DNA from: Candidatus Heimdallarchaeota archaeon
GTDB taxonomy: Archaea > Asgardarchaeota > Heimdallarchaeia > Heimdallarchaeales > Heimdallarchaeaceae
Assembly (NCBI GenBank): GCA_030603365.1
Contig: JAUVXV010000010.1
Coordinates: 1-64,000 of the forward strand
Reading direction: 5' to 3'
DNA length: 64,000 nucleotides
Shown here: positions 16,701 to 25,003 of the stretch, piece after piece
How positions within the stretch are numbered: the stretch's first letter is position 1
How the letters are laid out: every line of letters begins with the position of its first letter
Translations under genes and position numbers: made by a program
Notes under the pieces: model-generated
What the model was told of the DNA's origin: nothing
What the model saw: only the letters and a program-made list of their open reading frames with translations
The model's database searches: none

Positions 16701-18591
16701 CGGGGATCTATCAGTTTATATGAGTACTGTGGTTAGTTTAGTGAATGAAACATCCATTCCTTCAAGTATGTATCATAGTCAATATGTCAATAAAGGCATG
16801 ACAGTTTTCAAAATTTCGTGGGAAGCTACGAGATTAAGACATCTACAAATCTTAGCTCCATTACTTTTTGCTGATGTTAGTTTGTACTTCAATAATGACG
16901 ATTATTATCTTGACTTAGCTGGTTACTACGTAACAAGAGCTTATAATTACATGGAATTTGAATATCCAAATGCTAGATTTACAGGATTCTTGGGATACGA
17001 AAAATTCTTCACAAATGATACAGGAGGTTATGAATTTACATTTGAAGTAACAGCAACAAAAACTGTTGATATTAAAATAAGAACAACAGTATCTGATTAT
17101 GATTCTGAGGACTATTTCTATGAATACATATACACCTATGCAACGGTTGTTGAAGGAAAAAACAACGTGACTGTTGTTCTAGATTATACAGCATTCGCGG
17201 AGGACAAATACACAGGAGATCTAATTATTTCTACTGTATACCTGTATAGATTTGATAATCAACTTCTTGATAGTTTGTATGATGTTGCTGTGATAGAGGA
17301 TACAAATTATCTAGATTTTATCAATTATTTTGATACTAATTTTATTGGTTTCCAGACAGAATTTGTAGATAATAATACGGATGGATTATATGAAGGAGTA
17401 TATCTTCATTTTACCGTTAATGTATCTAAAATTGGAACATATGATTATACTTTCTACACATATGATTTTCTAAGTTACTATTCTGATTATGGTGAAGTAA
17501 ACTTCAATTCGACTGGTATTTACAATATAACTTTCTTCTTTTCCGCAGAGCTTATAGTGAGAGAACTGGAAAGACCCATCCTTGATGGTAATTTATATCT
17601 AGAAAAAGTTACGGAGACATATTTATGGCAAGATTGGCAATATTTTGCGATTGACCTTAATAGAACAAACTTTGCATATGATCTTCCCTTTGAAGTATTA
17701 TCAGTGGAAGAAGATTTTGCTTATGATGTGAATGATGATGGGTTGTTTGATGGTATATCCTTTACAATAAAAGTGAACAATACAGTAGCAGGGTATCCCC
17801 AGCTCAGGCTTTATCTTAAAATCTACTCAGCAGAGATTTACATTCTTGATTCTCTGACTCTAGATACAATGGATGTGTATTATCCTGCAGGAATTCAGAA
17901 TATTACATTTACAATTCAATCATCTTATTTGAAATATATCTCTATTAGTATAGACGCCTTTGGAATAGAACCTATATTCGAAATCAAAATCGTTAATGCA
18001 ATCGCCGATGACAATGTAGGTGATTTTTTTGCTCTCAAAAGTATTCTTAATTTTAACAACACATACAATTTAGATGAGTTTGATATGAGACCTGCTATTC
18101 AAATCAATGAGGTCATAACAGAACTTGAAGAACCCTCTGTTGGAATTTATTCACAGACCATTCTTATCACAATAGTTCTTCAAATACATAGACTAATGGA
18201 TTTTGAGATAGAAATGAGTCTTCGTCTTCTAGAGGAAGGAGCATCTTCTTTCAATCCTACCCATTATGTGTCATTATTCTTTTATCCTACCGAAGAAGGA
18301 GAGTTTAATTACACTATTGTAGTTGATATTGAATCAATATTTGTTGGTAGAATTCCAGAGAGTATTGGATTAAGAGTATCATCTCTATATATTAATGACA
18401 TGGCAAGAAATAGAATTGATAAGTATTATGAGGACTATTATATTTACTATAATACAAACTTTGCACCAGTAACAACTGAGCCAACACCCACACCAACAAC
18501 AACTAAATCGGTTAATTCTATTGCTCCACTAATAGTTGGTTTTGCAGTACTAGCAGCGTTAATCATTAGAAAAAGAAAAAGAAGAAACTAA
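13753..18591 (+). CDS. Giant membrane-anchored subtilisin-like protease (S8)
   Basis: 1612 residues. A signal peptide (about 1-30) leads to a prodomain-like region and a subtilase domain (about 195-460) with Asp214 (ILDTGID), His263 (GHGTH), oxyanion Asn353 (SAGNSGP) and Ser423 (GTSMSAP). A DxDGDGNxD calcium-like loop lies between Asp and His. A pre-peptidase C-terminal (PPC)-like domain (about 590-690) follows, then roughly 900 residues of beta-rich modules with recurring acidic motifs (DDDDNGLYEE, DTDSNGKYD, NNTDGLYEG, VNDDGLFDG). It ends with a Thr/Pro linker, a membrane helix and RKRKRRN. I start at 13753 because gggggag precedes that ATG. It should sit on the outer cell face and degrade proteins or peptides. 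Confidence 0.9.
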   Translation: MKRTGIRISFVLILVILTFSSIIIVPALQDDSYSGEPTESLDEETNFPSEKEEDTDTKLVEEAKSDNYIEDEFFEKYGSSSGDKNIDFSTSLNMKLASTPESLWSSTDVQLIVSFDKRSRLLDEKLTIFQPEILDIMPLAIVNTNLAKLEQIYSIKGVKGVYLNENYQIAEGWNPEEINDDAEFHTYPSEALIGARELLDMGIDGTGIKIAILDTGIDKYHPDLDDMDNNPYTNDPKVILEKSFIDYDGDGNADTDTSDGYGHGTHCAGIAAGNGILKGVAPNAWLINGRIGDDRGYLELSWLLKAIDWAVISGADIISMSLGWGIYNVMPLLNEAADYAWERGVILTVSAGNSGPESRTTASPGMASRSITVGASTRDNTITSWSSRGPSINGMIDPDVVAPGSSILSTYPGNRYYVASGTSMSAPAVAGVAALLLSSNPDEDIGLVRSAIISTATDLGYHVFTQGTGLVNAKAAYEYLQNPSVYAFPGFSETSTLVLSPGEEMEYQFDIYLDDFYSSLSIVPASELVPYLTTEIIDPVTQGWVRAKISITMPIESLNSSLEIKDGSTVLFQVPLCLELGVQQNDAGSGTDAGELLTGAVPVAIGDHFSGRVHRDGCDFYSFPVVKGQGYGINLTQITDELVFTLHDENGTMMDYEYAWEYNIGTIFSFEAISTGDYFINALNIYNDQHVNYTLVAYTTELTQDPIDIIYLTGNYDDYAIDDDDNGLYEELAITVEVYVNTPGEYEFYYRFHQKRFDYNFPKYYLGSDFMMQSLTEGFHEIVLTIDGKTLEASDYNGNYILGYFSIGDLSTYRTILAEYNLYTTSIYRSNWFEQMDNRMLYYFFDDVNIDNSGGPELLEINAVFVFTEVGTHPITMRLIDSSQNYIVGGDQIELEVPEAGVYTVSFTFSPQNLGIIKDIVLASFSGSCFEAQIFVYEKISKNKLLGYDPLVSYSVLDTATDTDSNGKYDSIEFTFIVNSKISGDLSVYMSTVVSLVNETSIPSSMYHSQYVNKGMTVFKISWEATRLRHLQILAPLLFADVSLYFNNDDYYLDLAGYYVTRAYNYMEFEYPNARFTGFLGYEKFFTNDTGGYEFTFEVTATKTVDIKIRTTVSDYDSEDYFYEYIYTYATVVEGKNNVTVVLDYTAFAEDKYTGDLIISTVYLYRFDNQLLDSLYDVAVIEDTNYLDFINYFDTNFIGFQTEFVDNNTDGLYEGVYLHFTVNVSKIGTYDYTFYTYDFLSYYSDYGEVNFNSTGIYNITFFFSAELIVRELERPILDGNLYLEKVTETYLWQDWQYFAIDLNRTNFAYDLPFEVLSVEEDFAYDVNDDGLFDGISFTIKVNNTVAGYPQLRLYLKIYSAEIYILDSLTLDTMDVYYPAGIQNITFTIQSSYLKYISISIDAFGIEPIFEIKIVNAIADDNVGDFFALKSILNFNNTYNLDEFDMRPAIQINEVITELEEPSVGIYSQTILITIVLQIHRLMDFEIEMSLRLLEEGASSFNPTHYVSLFFYPTEEGEFNYTIVVDIESIFVGRIPESIGLRVSSLYINDMARNRIDKYYEDYYIYYNTNFAPVTTEPTPTPTTTKSVNSIAPLIVGFAVLAALIIRKRKRRN

Positions 18592-18638
18592 TTTTTTCTT
18601 CTTCCTCCATATTTTTATACATTGTCTTTAGTTTGAAG

Positions 18639-19205
18639 ATGATGAATAACACTCTCATCTTCTTACGTCATGGTTCAACATTAATGAACCCAGAAACTCC
18701 TGCTGCTAGTTGGATACTCTCTGAGGAAGGAAAGAAAGAGGTTGTAGAGCTGGTTCAGACAGGAGTATTTGATGATATCAACATCATCATTTCATCTGAT
18801 GAACAAAAAGCGATTCAAACGGCAAAACCTCTTGCAGATAGACTACATAAAAAAGTTATTCTTGAAAAGAATTTTCGAGAATTGGAAAGAGGAACAGCAT
18901 CAATTAAAGAAAAACAAGATTACAATAGAGTAGTTATGAGAATTTTTGAAGACAAAGAATATTCTTATCAAACTTGGGAAACTGCTATTAATACCCTTAA
19001 GAGATTCAATAAAGGATTAGAAAAGATAGAGAGAAATTATTCAGATTCAAAAATCCTTGTAATTAGTCATAGAATAATTTTATCACTATACTTCGCAGAA
19101 TTGTTGAGAACTCCAGATACAGAAATTTTCAATAGATGGAAATTGTTGAGATTCTGTGCATGGGGAATTGTAAGAAAAAAGAAAATTCTGAAAGACATCA
19201 TCTAG
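18639..19205 (+). CDS. Histidine phosphatase superfamily protein
   Basis: About 188 residues. LRHGST near the N-terminus is the RHG motif carrying the phosphorylated His; SSDEQKAIQTA resembles the conserved SSxxxRAxQTA segment, with Glu in place of the first Arg region; ELERG supplies the acidic residue and VISHR the second active-site His. It could be a phosphoglycerate-mutase-like phosphatase with a small-molecule substrate. A TATA-like tttttatac about 25 bases before suggests a leaderless start at the ATG at 18639 or 18642, not the TTG at 18633. Confidence 0.8.
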   Translation: MMNNTLIFLRHGSTLMNPETPAASWILSEEGKKEVVELVQTGVFDDINIIISSDEQKAIQTAKPLADRLHKKVILEKNFRELERGTASIKEKQDYNRVVMRIFEDKEYSYQTWETAINTLKRFNKGLEKIERNYSDSKILVISHRIILSLYFAELLRTPDTEIFNRWKLLRFCAWGIVRKKKILKDII

Positions 19206-19333
19206 AAGCGTTTTAGTACTAACTATTTTTCTAAAAAGGAAAAAATTATCATGAATCCTACAAAGGGTGATTCTTGATAAAGATCTATATAGATTTATTA
19301 CTATGACATGAATTTCGTACAAATTCTTTAGAA

Positions 19334-19470
19334 GTGTCTAGGACACATCATGGGGACGCCACATCCCCTCCTACACCGCCCACATCCTCTTAAAAGATGC
19401 TTACGGTTCGCTTTTTAAGGTTCGTTGGATGTAGCCTCGAGGATCACCATGAAGTTGGTGCATAGCTACA
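19334..19470. ncRNA. Highly structured non-coding segment (RNA gene or decayed IS200/IS605 end)
   Basis: The 341-base gap 19206-19546 has no credible gene. Within it is a G+C-richer stretch full of inverted repeats: GTGTC/GACAC (19334-19346), GGGGA/TCCCC (19352-19368), ACATCC/GGATGT (19382-19432) enclosing CTTAAAAG/CTTTTTAAG, and GTAGC/GCTAC (19431-19469) enclosing CACCA/TGGTG. GGATGTAGC can pair either with ACATCC upstream or with GCTACAATCC downstream. A TATA-like ctatataga at about 19284 could drive it on the plus strand. It may be a structured RNA, or the guide-RNA/right-end remnant of a TnpB-type element on the minus strand. The rest of the gap is AT-rich promoter-like sequence. Confidence 0.5.
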
Positions 19471-19546
19471 ATCCTTCAATATATAATCTACACTGGTTTA
19501 TTTAAACACCAAAAAATGTACAAAAAACCTCTTATATCATGCAGAT

Positions 19547-19753
19547 ATGAACGATTGGTCAATATTCCTAGCAATTTTCGCTGGTTTCTTAGTATTGGTT
19601 TTGATTGGTTATTGGATTTATTATAAAAACCATAATGTGAATAGAGAAAAACAACCAAGTCAATCTCCAGATGAGCTAGATAATGCTGATGAAGTAACCA
19701 AAAAAGAAATACTAAGACAAAGAGTTAGAACCTTTATAACTAGATATTTCTAA
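19547..19753 (+). CDS. Small single-pass membrane protein
   Basis: 68 residues, not recognised. Residues 3-27 form one hydrophobic helix (IFLAIFAGFLVLVLIGYWI), followed by a short polar, charged cytoplasmic-type tail ending in RTFITRYF. It has a TATA-like tttatttaaa about 45 bases before the ATG. Coding status is supported by composition and promoter only. Confidence 0.55.
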   Translation: MNDWSIFLAIFAGFLVLVLIGYWIYYKNHNVNREKQPSQSPDELDNADEVTKKEILRQRVRTFITRYF

Positions 19754-19810
19754 CTCTTTCGCTTTTAAATTTCAAAAAATGTTTAAATATATTAATAGTA
19801 GACTCACTTC

Positions 19811-20269
19811 ATGAAATATGGATTAGCGGATATATTAAAAGATGCTTTAGATGCCCATGATGTTCATCATAATCCCAAAAAAATCCTAGATGACATTTCT
19901 CCAGATATTGCAAATATTAAACCTGGTTTTTCTATTTATTCAATCAATTGCATTATGTTTCACTTAAACTACTGGCAAGATGTATACATAGATATGTTAA
20001 CCAACAAGGAAGTAGGATATGATGGAGATCCTTCTGTTATATCTTGGCCAAATGAAGAGGAAAGAGGAAAATTAAAATTCCAACAATTGCTTGAGAGATT
20101 TTACAAGGGATTAGAGAAAATGAAAGAATTAATTGATAAGGTCGATTATCACGAAACGGTCCCTTCTTGGGGAGATGCATCTAAACTCAAGCTTATCATA
20201 ATTGTTTTTCAACACAATTCATATCATCTATCTCAGATTTATACAATCAAAAAACATCTCATGAAGTGA
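19811..20269 (+). CDS. DinB-like four-helix metal-binding protein
   Basis: 152 residues, matching the DinB/YfiT superfamily in length and in its three His positions: MFHLNYWQD (about 50-58) and FQHNSYHLSQI (about 135-145), which would bind a divalent metal. Bacterial relatives include thiol-dependent transferases (mycothiol, bacillithiol) and damage-inducible proteins; the archaeal substrate is unknown. A TATA-like taaatatatta about 25 bases before the ATG suggests a leaderless message. The next gene follows after 6 bases, probably in the same transcript. Confidence 0.7.
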   Translation: MKYGLADILKDALDAHDVHHNPKKILDDISPDIANIKPGFSIYSINCIMFHLNYWQDVYIDMLTNKEVGYDGDPSVISWPNEEERGKLKFQQLLERFYKGLEKMKELIDKVDYHETVPSWGDASKLKLIIIVFQHNSYHLSQIYTIKKHLMK

Positions 20270-20275
20270 AGATTG

Positions 20276-20539
20276 ATGAAGGGTACAATAACAGGAAAAT
20301 TGGTTATAGAAATAAAAGGGAAGGGTTCTCGTTCGGAAGGACCTGTGTACTGGATTATTCCTTCGGATGAATATAAAGATAGATGGGAGCAAATAATTGT
20401 CAGGAAAGAGGGTCTTTTGTGGCAAGAGGATCCTAATTTACATGGGTTTGTTGATCAAGAAGTAGAAATTTATGGAGATATAATAGAAACCCGAACATCA
20501 ATAACGATGGATTATATAGAAGTTAAAGAAAAAAACTAA
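20276..20539 (+). CDS. Small beta-rich protein of unknown function
   Basis: 87 residues, not recognised. It is predicted beta-rich (GTITGKLVIEIKGKG, then HGFVDQEVEIYGDII and ITMDYIEV), compatible with a small OB-like or SH3-like barrel, but no motif fixes a function. The ATG at 20276 is preferred over the adjacent TTG. It lies 6 bases after the DinB-like gene and probably shares its promoter. Confidence 0.6.
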   Translation: MKGTITGKLVIEIKGKGSRSEGPVYWIIPSDEYKDRWEQIIVRKEGLLWQEDPNLHGFVDQEVEIYGDIIETRTSITMDYIEVKEKN

Positions 20540-20611
20540 AAATAACAGGTTAAATGGACTTGTTCATTTTTTCTAGTAATAACCTACCTATTCATTTTTT
20601 CATGTGGTTAA

Positions 20612-20618
20612 CTATATA
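20612..20618 (+). promoter_or_regulatory. TATA box of the leucine-rich-repeat gene
   Basis: ctatata centred 28 bases before the ATG at 20643. Its position means the in-frame GTG at 20604 cannot be the start and points to a leaderless mRNA. Confidence 0.55.
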
Positions 20619-20642
20619 GATGTCCCTTGTAACGTAGTAAAG

Positions 20643-21455
20643 ATGAGTAACTTAAGCTATAATGGGGTTAAGCTTATAGCTAGAGATGTAAAAAACCTTC
20701 AAGAATTAGAGAATGTTATAGGGGAAAAGATACCAGAAGTAAAGAGTGCTAGCATGTATAACTCGGGTTTCTCCAATAAAGAAGGTGTAGTTACTAAAAT
20801 AAGTTTACGTCAGAAGAAACTTAGGTATTTACCCGATAGTGTTTGTAATTTTACTGATTTGCAGGGATTATTTCTTAGAGACAACCTTCTAAAGGATCTA
20901 CCTAGTAGTATTAGAAATCTACATAGTTTAGAAGTGTTAGATGTTTTCAATAATCAAATTGAATCTCTTCCAGATAGTTTTGGAGAACTTAAGAAAGTAA
21001 GAAGTGTGGATCTATCTGTAAATCAAATTCATTATCTTCCAGAAAGCATTGGAAAACTAAAGGCGCTTTACAAATTTGGCCTTTACAACATTCAATTGAA
21101 AGCACTTCCCGAGAGTATTGGAGACATGATAAGCTTACAATCCCTTGGTGTATGGAAGAATCATTTAGAAGAACTTCCCGAATCTATAGGTAAGCTTAGT
21201 AATCTAGAAAAATTGTGGTTACAAGATAACAAACTTACAATATTACCTGATAGTATTGGGCAATTATCAAATCTAGTCGAATTGCAGATTTTCAACAATC
21301 CGATTAAAAAACTGCCAAACAACTTATCAAAATTACTAAAACTCCAGAAATTAGGTATTAATAGTAGAGATACAAAGAATCCTTGCAAGTTGAATGAACA
21401 ACTAGAAATATGGGTTGAACAACTTAAAACTAAAGGTTGTAAAGTACACTATTGA
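20643..21455 (+). CDS. Leucine-rich-repeat protein
   Basis: 270 residues. After about 55 residues comes an array of roughly eight 23-residue repeats with the consensus LPxSIGxLxxLxxLxLxxNxL (for example LPDSIGQLSNLVELQIFNN), the type found in Shoc2-, ROCO- and plant PIRL-like proteins. There is no signal peptide, so it is probably a cytoplasmic protein-interaction scaffold. LRR proteins of this class are frequent in Asgard genomes and often act with small GTPases elsewhere, but no partner is shown here. Confidence 0.88.
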   Translation: MSNLSYNGVKLIARDVKNLQELENVIGEKIPEVKSASMYNSGFSNKEGVVTKISLRQKKLRYLPDSVCNFTDLQGLFLRDNLLKDLPSSIRNLHSLEVLDVFNNQIESLPDSFGELKKVRSVDLSVNQIHYLPESIGKLKALYKFGLYNIQLKALPESIGDMISLQSLGVWKNHLEELPESIGKLSNLEKLWLQDNKLTILPDSIGQLSNLVELQIFNNPIKKLPNNLSKLLKLQKLGINSRDTKNPCKLNEQLEIWVEQLKTKGCKVHY

Positions 21456-21518
21456 GCTTTTTAAAGCTGTGAAGAAACTTAATATTCTTAAAGAGATTAC
21501 TCCGATTTAGGTGATGTT

Positions 21519-21911
21519 TTGAGTAATGATCCGCAAACAGAAACTGAAGTAAGAGCATTTTTTGATGAATTTATTGAAGCTTATCCGAAAGATAACATAC
21601 AAAGATATCTTGATCTTTTCCTACAGAATGAGAATCTTGTAATGTTTGGAACAGGAGAAAAATGGTTGGGATGGGAAGATTACAAAGGAGCACCAGCAGA
21701 AGACAAGGTAAGACATGGAAAGATTTCTCTAACATTTGACTGGTTAAAAGTAAACTCTCAAGGACCAGTTGCCTGGATTGCTGCTGAAATTAAAGTGAAT
21801 ATTGAAGTTGAAGGTGAATTGAGAGGTATTCCTGCCAGAATAACTGGTGTTGTAAAGAAAATTGAAAACAAATGGAAAATTGTTCAAGGACACATCTCGG
21901 TATCTGGATAG
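21519..21911 (+). CDS. SnoaL-like (NTF2-fold) protein
   Basis: 130 residues with the typical pattern of the NTF2/SnoaL family: an N-terminal helix (VRAFFDEFIEAYPKDNIQRYLDLF), then FGTGEKWLGWEDYKG and a beta sheet ending ITGVVKKIENKWKIVQGHIS. Members are ketosteroid-isomerase-like binders of small molecules; function unknown. The only in-frame start is a TTG at 21519, with aggtgat ending about 3 bases before it, so the start assignment is less certain. Confidence 0.7.
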   Translation: MSNDPQTETEVRAFFDEFIEAYPKDNIQRYLDLFLQNENLVMFGTGEKWLGWEDYKGAPAEDKVRHGKISLTFDWLKVNSQGPVAWIAAEIKVNIEVEGELRGIPARITGVVKKIENKWKIVQGHISVSG

Positions 21912-22059
21912 AAAATTATTCCAAGATTGATCCAGTTCTATTAAATTTGGAAATTGGGGAGATGTAAGGCAAGCACTCCCTTTCAATAAGGTCCACTAAA
22001 CAACAAGCTTATGAGATTTATCAATAGTTTTTTTCCTTTCATTATAATGAAAAAAACTT

Positions 22060-23895
22060 ATGAGGGGTGTAACCTTAACATATACGGTAAAATTGAAAGT
22101 AAAATTATTCTTTTTTCTTTTATTTCTCATTTTTCCTGTAATTCATAGTCAAAATTTAACAAGTGGTATTCAAGCACTTGATTTAGAAAAGGAAGAACAA
22201 ATTATTCTAAACTATAAATCAAGTATAAAGCAAAAAGAATATATTGTCAATTATATCACCCACCCAACTATAGAGATTAAGTCCGACCTTGATTTTGGAA
22301 ATTATAGTTCTACAGGGATAGGTACCCATTATGATCCTTTTATAATTGAGAACTACAATATTACCACAACCAATGATACCGCTATTACTGTTGAAAGTAC
22401 TTCTAGATATTTTGTAATAAGAAACTGCTTACTAAGCGCAAAGATTCATGGTATATACTTGTACAACATCAGTTTTGGAACAAGTTTACTTGAAAACAAT
22501 AACTGTTCATTGAATAATGGTAATGGAATTTGGGGAAAATTCGCACATGGAGCAAAGTTTGTTAACAATACATGCTCAAATAACAGATTTTCGGGGATTC
22601 TTCTAAAAGAATGTAATAATGTAACCTTTAGCGAAAACTACTGTAAATTCAATCCTAGAGGAGGAATCATTTTAGATGATTGTTTGAATTCAGAAGTCGA
22701 AGATAATATAGTTATTAGGAATAGCTTTGTAGCAGGTATAAGACTACACTATTCCAATGGATCCAAAATAGTAAACAATGTTTGTATCAATAACGAGGTG
22801 GCAGGAATACTATGTGGCAGTTCAGATAATTCAATTATTAAAAACAATTACGTTTACAATGACAATGGCTGGGGAGGAATAGGTGTATCTGATTCATTAT
22901 CAGTTGTGATTTTAAATAATACTTCAAGTTCGGATAGAAAAGCTCTTTCAATTACCAGATCACCATACTCAAGTATTATCTCAAATACATTTCTCCTAAC
23001 TGGTATGGACATTGTTGAACCTCAAGATAAAACAAATTATCTTCTTTATACAGTCGAAGATAATACTGTAAATGGTAAGAAACTTGGTTTTTTTACTCAA
23101 ACTAGTAGAATGACCATAGATGAACCCTGTTATGGTCAGCTTATGTTTATTGATTGTCAGAAAATCACAGTAAAAAATCAAAGAAGTGAGGAAGGATTTC
23201 TAGGAATTTCTCTACATAATTGTATTTCAATAAAAATTAAGGATTCACAGATAACCAATAGTGATGCCGACATCAAAACTTGGGGAATTAGGGTTTATGA
23301 TTCTGAAGATATTGAAATAACAAATTGTATTTGTAGTAATGGGAGAGGTATTTATCTTGAGAACACACTGAATTCTTTGATCAAATCTAATCTATGTCAG
23401 GATGGTCCTGTCTATGGTATTAGTTTAGAATATTCTGAAAATTGTGAAATTGTGAATAATACTTGTATTTACAACAATTTTGGTGGAATTGAAATTAAAT
23501 GGTCAAAATACTGCGAGATAACCTACAATCGCATAGAACAAAATGGTTTTACTGAATTTGATGATTTTGGTTTAGAACTCTCTGGTTCTAATAACACATT
23601 ACATCACAACATATTTATCGCCAATGATTTCAATGGAACAGTTAATGCAATTGATGAGGGTTCTGCTAATATATGGTTTGATGAGAAATCTCTAGAGGGG
23701 AATTTCTGGGACACGTGGTCTGGAGATGGAGTATACAATATTTCTGGATCAGCGAATTCAATAGACCCCTATCCGCTCTCAGAAATTCCTGTTTATACTG
23801 AATCAGATTATTTTGCACTATATTTCTCCATTATTCTTATAGTTCCAATAATCACTTTCGCTATAATCAAATTAGTCTCAAAGAGGAAAAATTAA
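22060..23895 (+). CDS. NosD-like parallel beta-helix surface protein
   Basis: 611 residues. An N-terminal hydrophobic signal segment (about 12-30) is followed by right-handed parallel beta-helix (PbH1) repeats rich in Asn ladders (NNTCSNN, NNVCINNEVAGI). About residue 340 is NGKKLGFF...YGQL, shared with the paralogue at 31585. A C-terminal membrane helix and KRKN anchor it. It is probably an extracellular protein binding or processing polysaccharide; the copper role of NosD need not apply. Confidence 0.85.
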   Translation: MRGVTLTYTVKLKVKLFFFLLFLIFPVIHSQNLTSGIQALDLEKEEQIILNYKSSIKQKEYIVNYITHPTIEIKSDLDFGNYSSTGIGTHYDPFIIENYNITTTNDTAITVESTSRYFVIRNCLLSAKIHGIYLYNISFGTSLLENNNCSLNNGNGIWGKFAHGAKFVNNTCSNNRFSGILLKECNNVTFSENYCKFNPRGGIILDDCLNSEVEDNIVIRNSFVAGIRLHYSNGSKIVNNVCINNEVAGILCGSSDNSIIKNNYVYNDNGWGGIGVSDSLSVVILNNTSSSDRKALSITRSPYSSIISNTFLLTGMDIVEPQDKTNYLLYTVEDNTVNGKKLGFFTQTSRMTIDEPCYGQLMFIDCQKITVKNQRSEEGFLGISLHNCISIKIKDSQITNSDADIKTWGIRVYDSEDIEITNCICSNGRGIYLENTLNSLIKSNLCQDGPVYGISLEYSENCEIVNNTCIYNNFGGIEIKWSKYCEITYNRIEQNGFTEFDDFGLELSGSNNTLHHNIFIANDFNGTVNAIDEGSANIWFDEKSLEGNFWDTWSGDGVYNISGSANSIDPYPLSEIPVYTESDYFALYFSIILIVPIITFAIIKLVSKRKN

Positions 23896-23970
23896 ACAGC
23901 GAGGTTATTTTCTCTTGACTATGAAAAAGCGATTTACTTATACTGAAAAAATTTTTCAATGCGTGTATGA

Positions 23971-24930
23971 ATGTTAACAATGATGAGAGAGAAACAAAAG
24001 CAAGATATCGAAATGTTTCTAGAGAAAGCTCAGGAGTTCTACTATAATGGAAATTTAAAGAAATCTATTGATCTGTTAGAAAAAGGAGAACCAATTGTCC
24101 ACAGTGAAGGATTTGAAGATTATCTCAAAATACAGTTTTATTTATTATACTGTGAGGTTCTTGTAGTAGCGATTTTCATGGAAAATAGTAGTTTCGAAAA
24201 AGCTATAGAAAAACTGCAATTTTGTGAGAAGCTAATACAAAACGGGAAATCGATAGAAAGCGCTAGAGCAAAATTGCAATATGCAATAGCTTGGGATTAT
24301 AAAGCAGCTTCAACTTCTGAAGAAAAAGAAGAGAATCTAAATAAAGCGGTTGAATATATTAAAGAAGCGATTGAAATACTAGAAATAGTTAAGAGTCCTA
24401 AGTATTTAAGTATGGCATATTTCTACTGTGGTTTGTTTTTTGAGAGAAGAAATCAACTTGAAGAAGCAAGTAAATGGTATAACAATTCATACCATCTAGC
24501 CAAGAATACGAATAACCCAATAGAGATGTCTTTTTCAAGCAGACATTTAGGTTTCTTAGAAATGAGGAATGAAGAACTAGAAAATGCGAAAAGATATTTA
24601 GTAGAGTCTTTGAAACTTAGGGAAGATTCAGGATTTCAAATCGGAATTCCTTTCTCAATACTCAGTCTTGGTGACGTACATGTTCGAATGAAAGATTATC
24701 AGAAGGCAATGGAATTCTATAAAACGGGGTATGAAGCCGCACTAAAGATCGGAATCAAAATTGCACAGGCTATGGGAGCAATTTCTATAGGTAGAACGTT
24801 CATAAGATTAAAACAGGCTGATGATGCAGTACCATATTTAGAGAAAGGAATCGAATTAGCTACACAAATGAAAAATACAGGTTTATTATCTTTAGCAAAA
24901 GAAACCCTAGAAACAAGAAGTGTTGAATAA
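23971..24930 (+). CDS. Tetratricopeptide-repeat protein
   Basis: 319 residues made almost entirely of helical TPR units, for example EAQEFYYNGNLKKSIDLLEKGE at the start and DAVPYLEKGIELATQ at the end, with the Trp/Leu/Gly/Tyr/Ala/Pro-like spacing of TPRs (YFYCGLFFERRNQLEEASKW). No signal peptide or catalytic domain is visible, so it is likely a cytoplasmic scaffold. It is convergent with the minus-strand beta-helix gene that follows. Confidence 0.82.
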   Translation: MLTMMREKQKQDIEMFLEKAQEFYYNGNLKKSIDLLEKGEPIVHSEGFEDYLKIQFYLLYCEVLVVAIFMENSSFEKAIEKLQFCEKLIQNGKSIESARAKLQYAIAWDYKAASTSEEKEENLNKAVEYIKEAIEILEIVKSPKYLSMAYFYCGLFFERRNQLEEASKWYNNSYHLAKNTNNPIEMSFSSRHLGFLEMRNEELENAKRYLVESLKLREDSGFQIGIPFSILSLGDVHVRMKDYQKAMEFYKTGYEAALKIGIKIAQAMGAISIGRTFIRLKQADDAVPYLEKGIELATQMKNTGLLSLAKETLETRSVE

Positions 24931-25003
24931 TCTATAGCATTATAGAAATTAGTCTTTAATATTATTAAGCTCTTTTTCAACTCTTCTAATCATTCTGCGA
25001 AGA

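Noticed and set aside
19334-19470. tRNA or SRP RNA
   Set aside because: No cloverleaf with a TTC loop and acceptor stem can be drawn, and the conserved SRP helix 8 sequence is absent.
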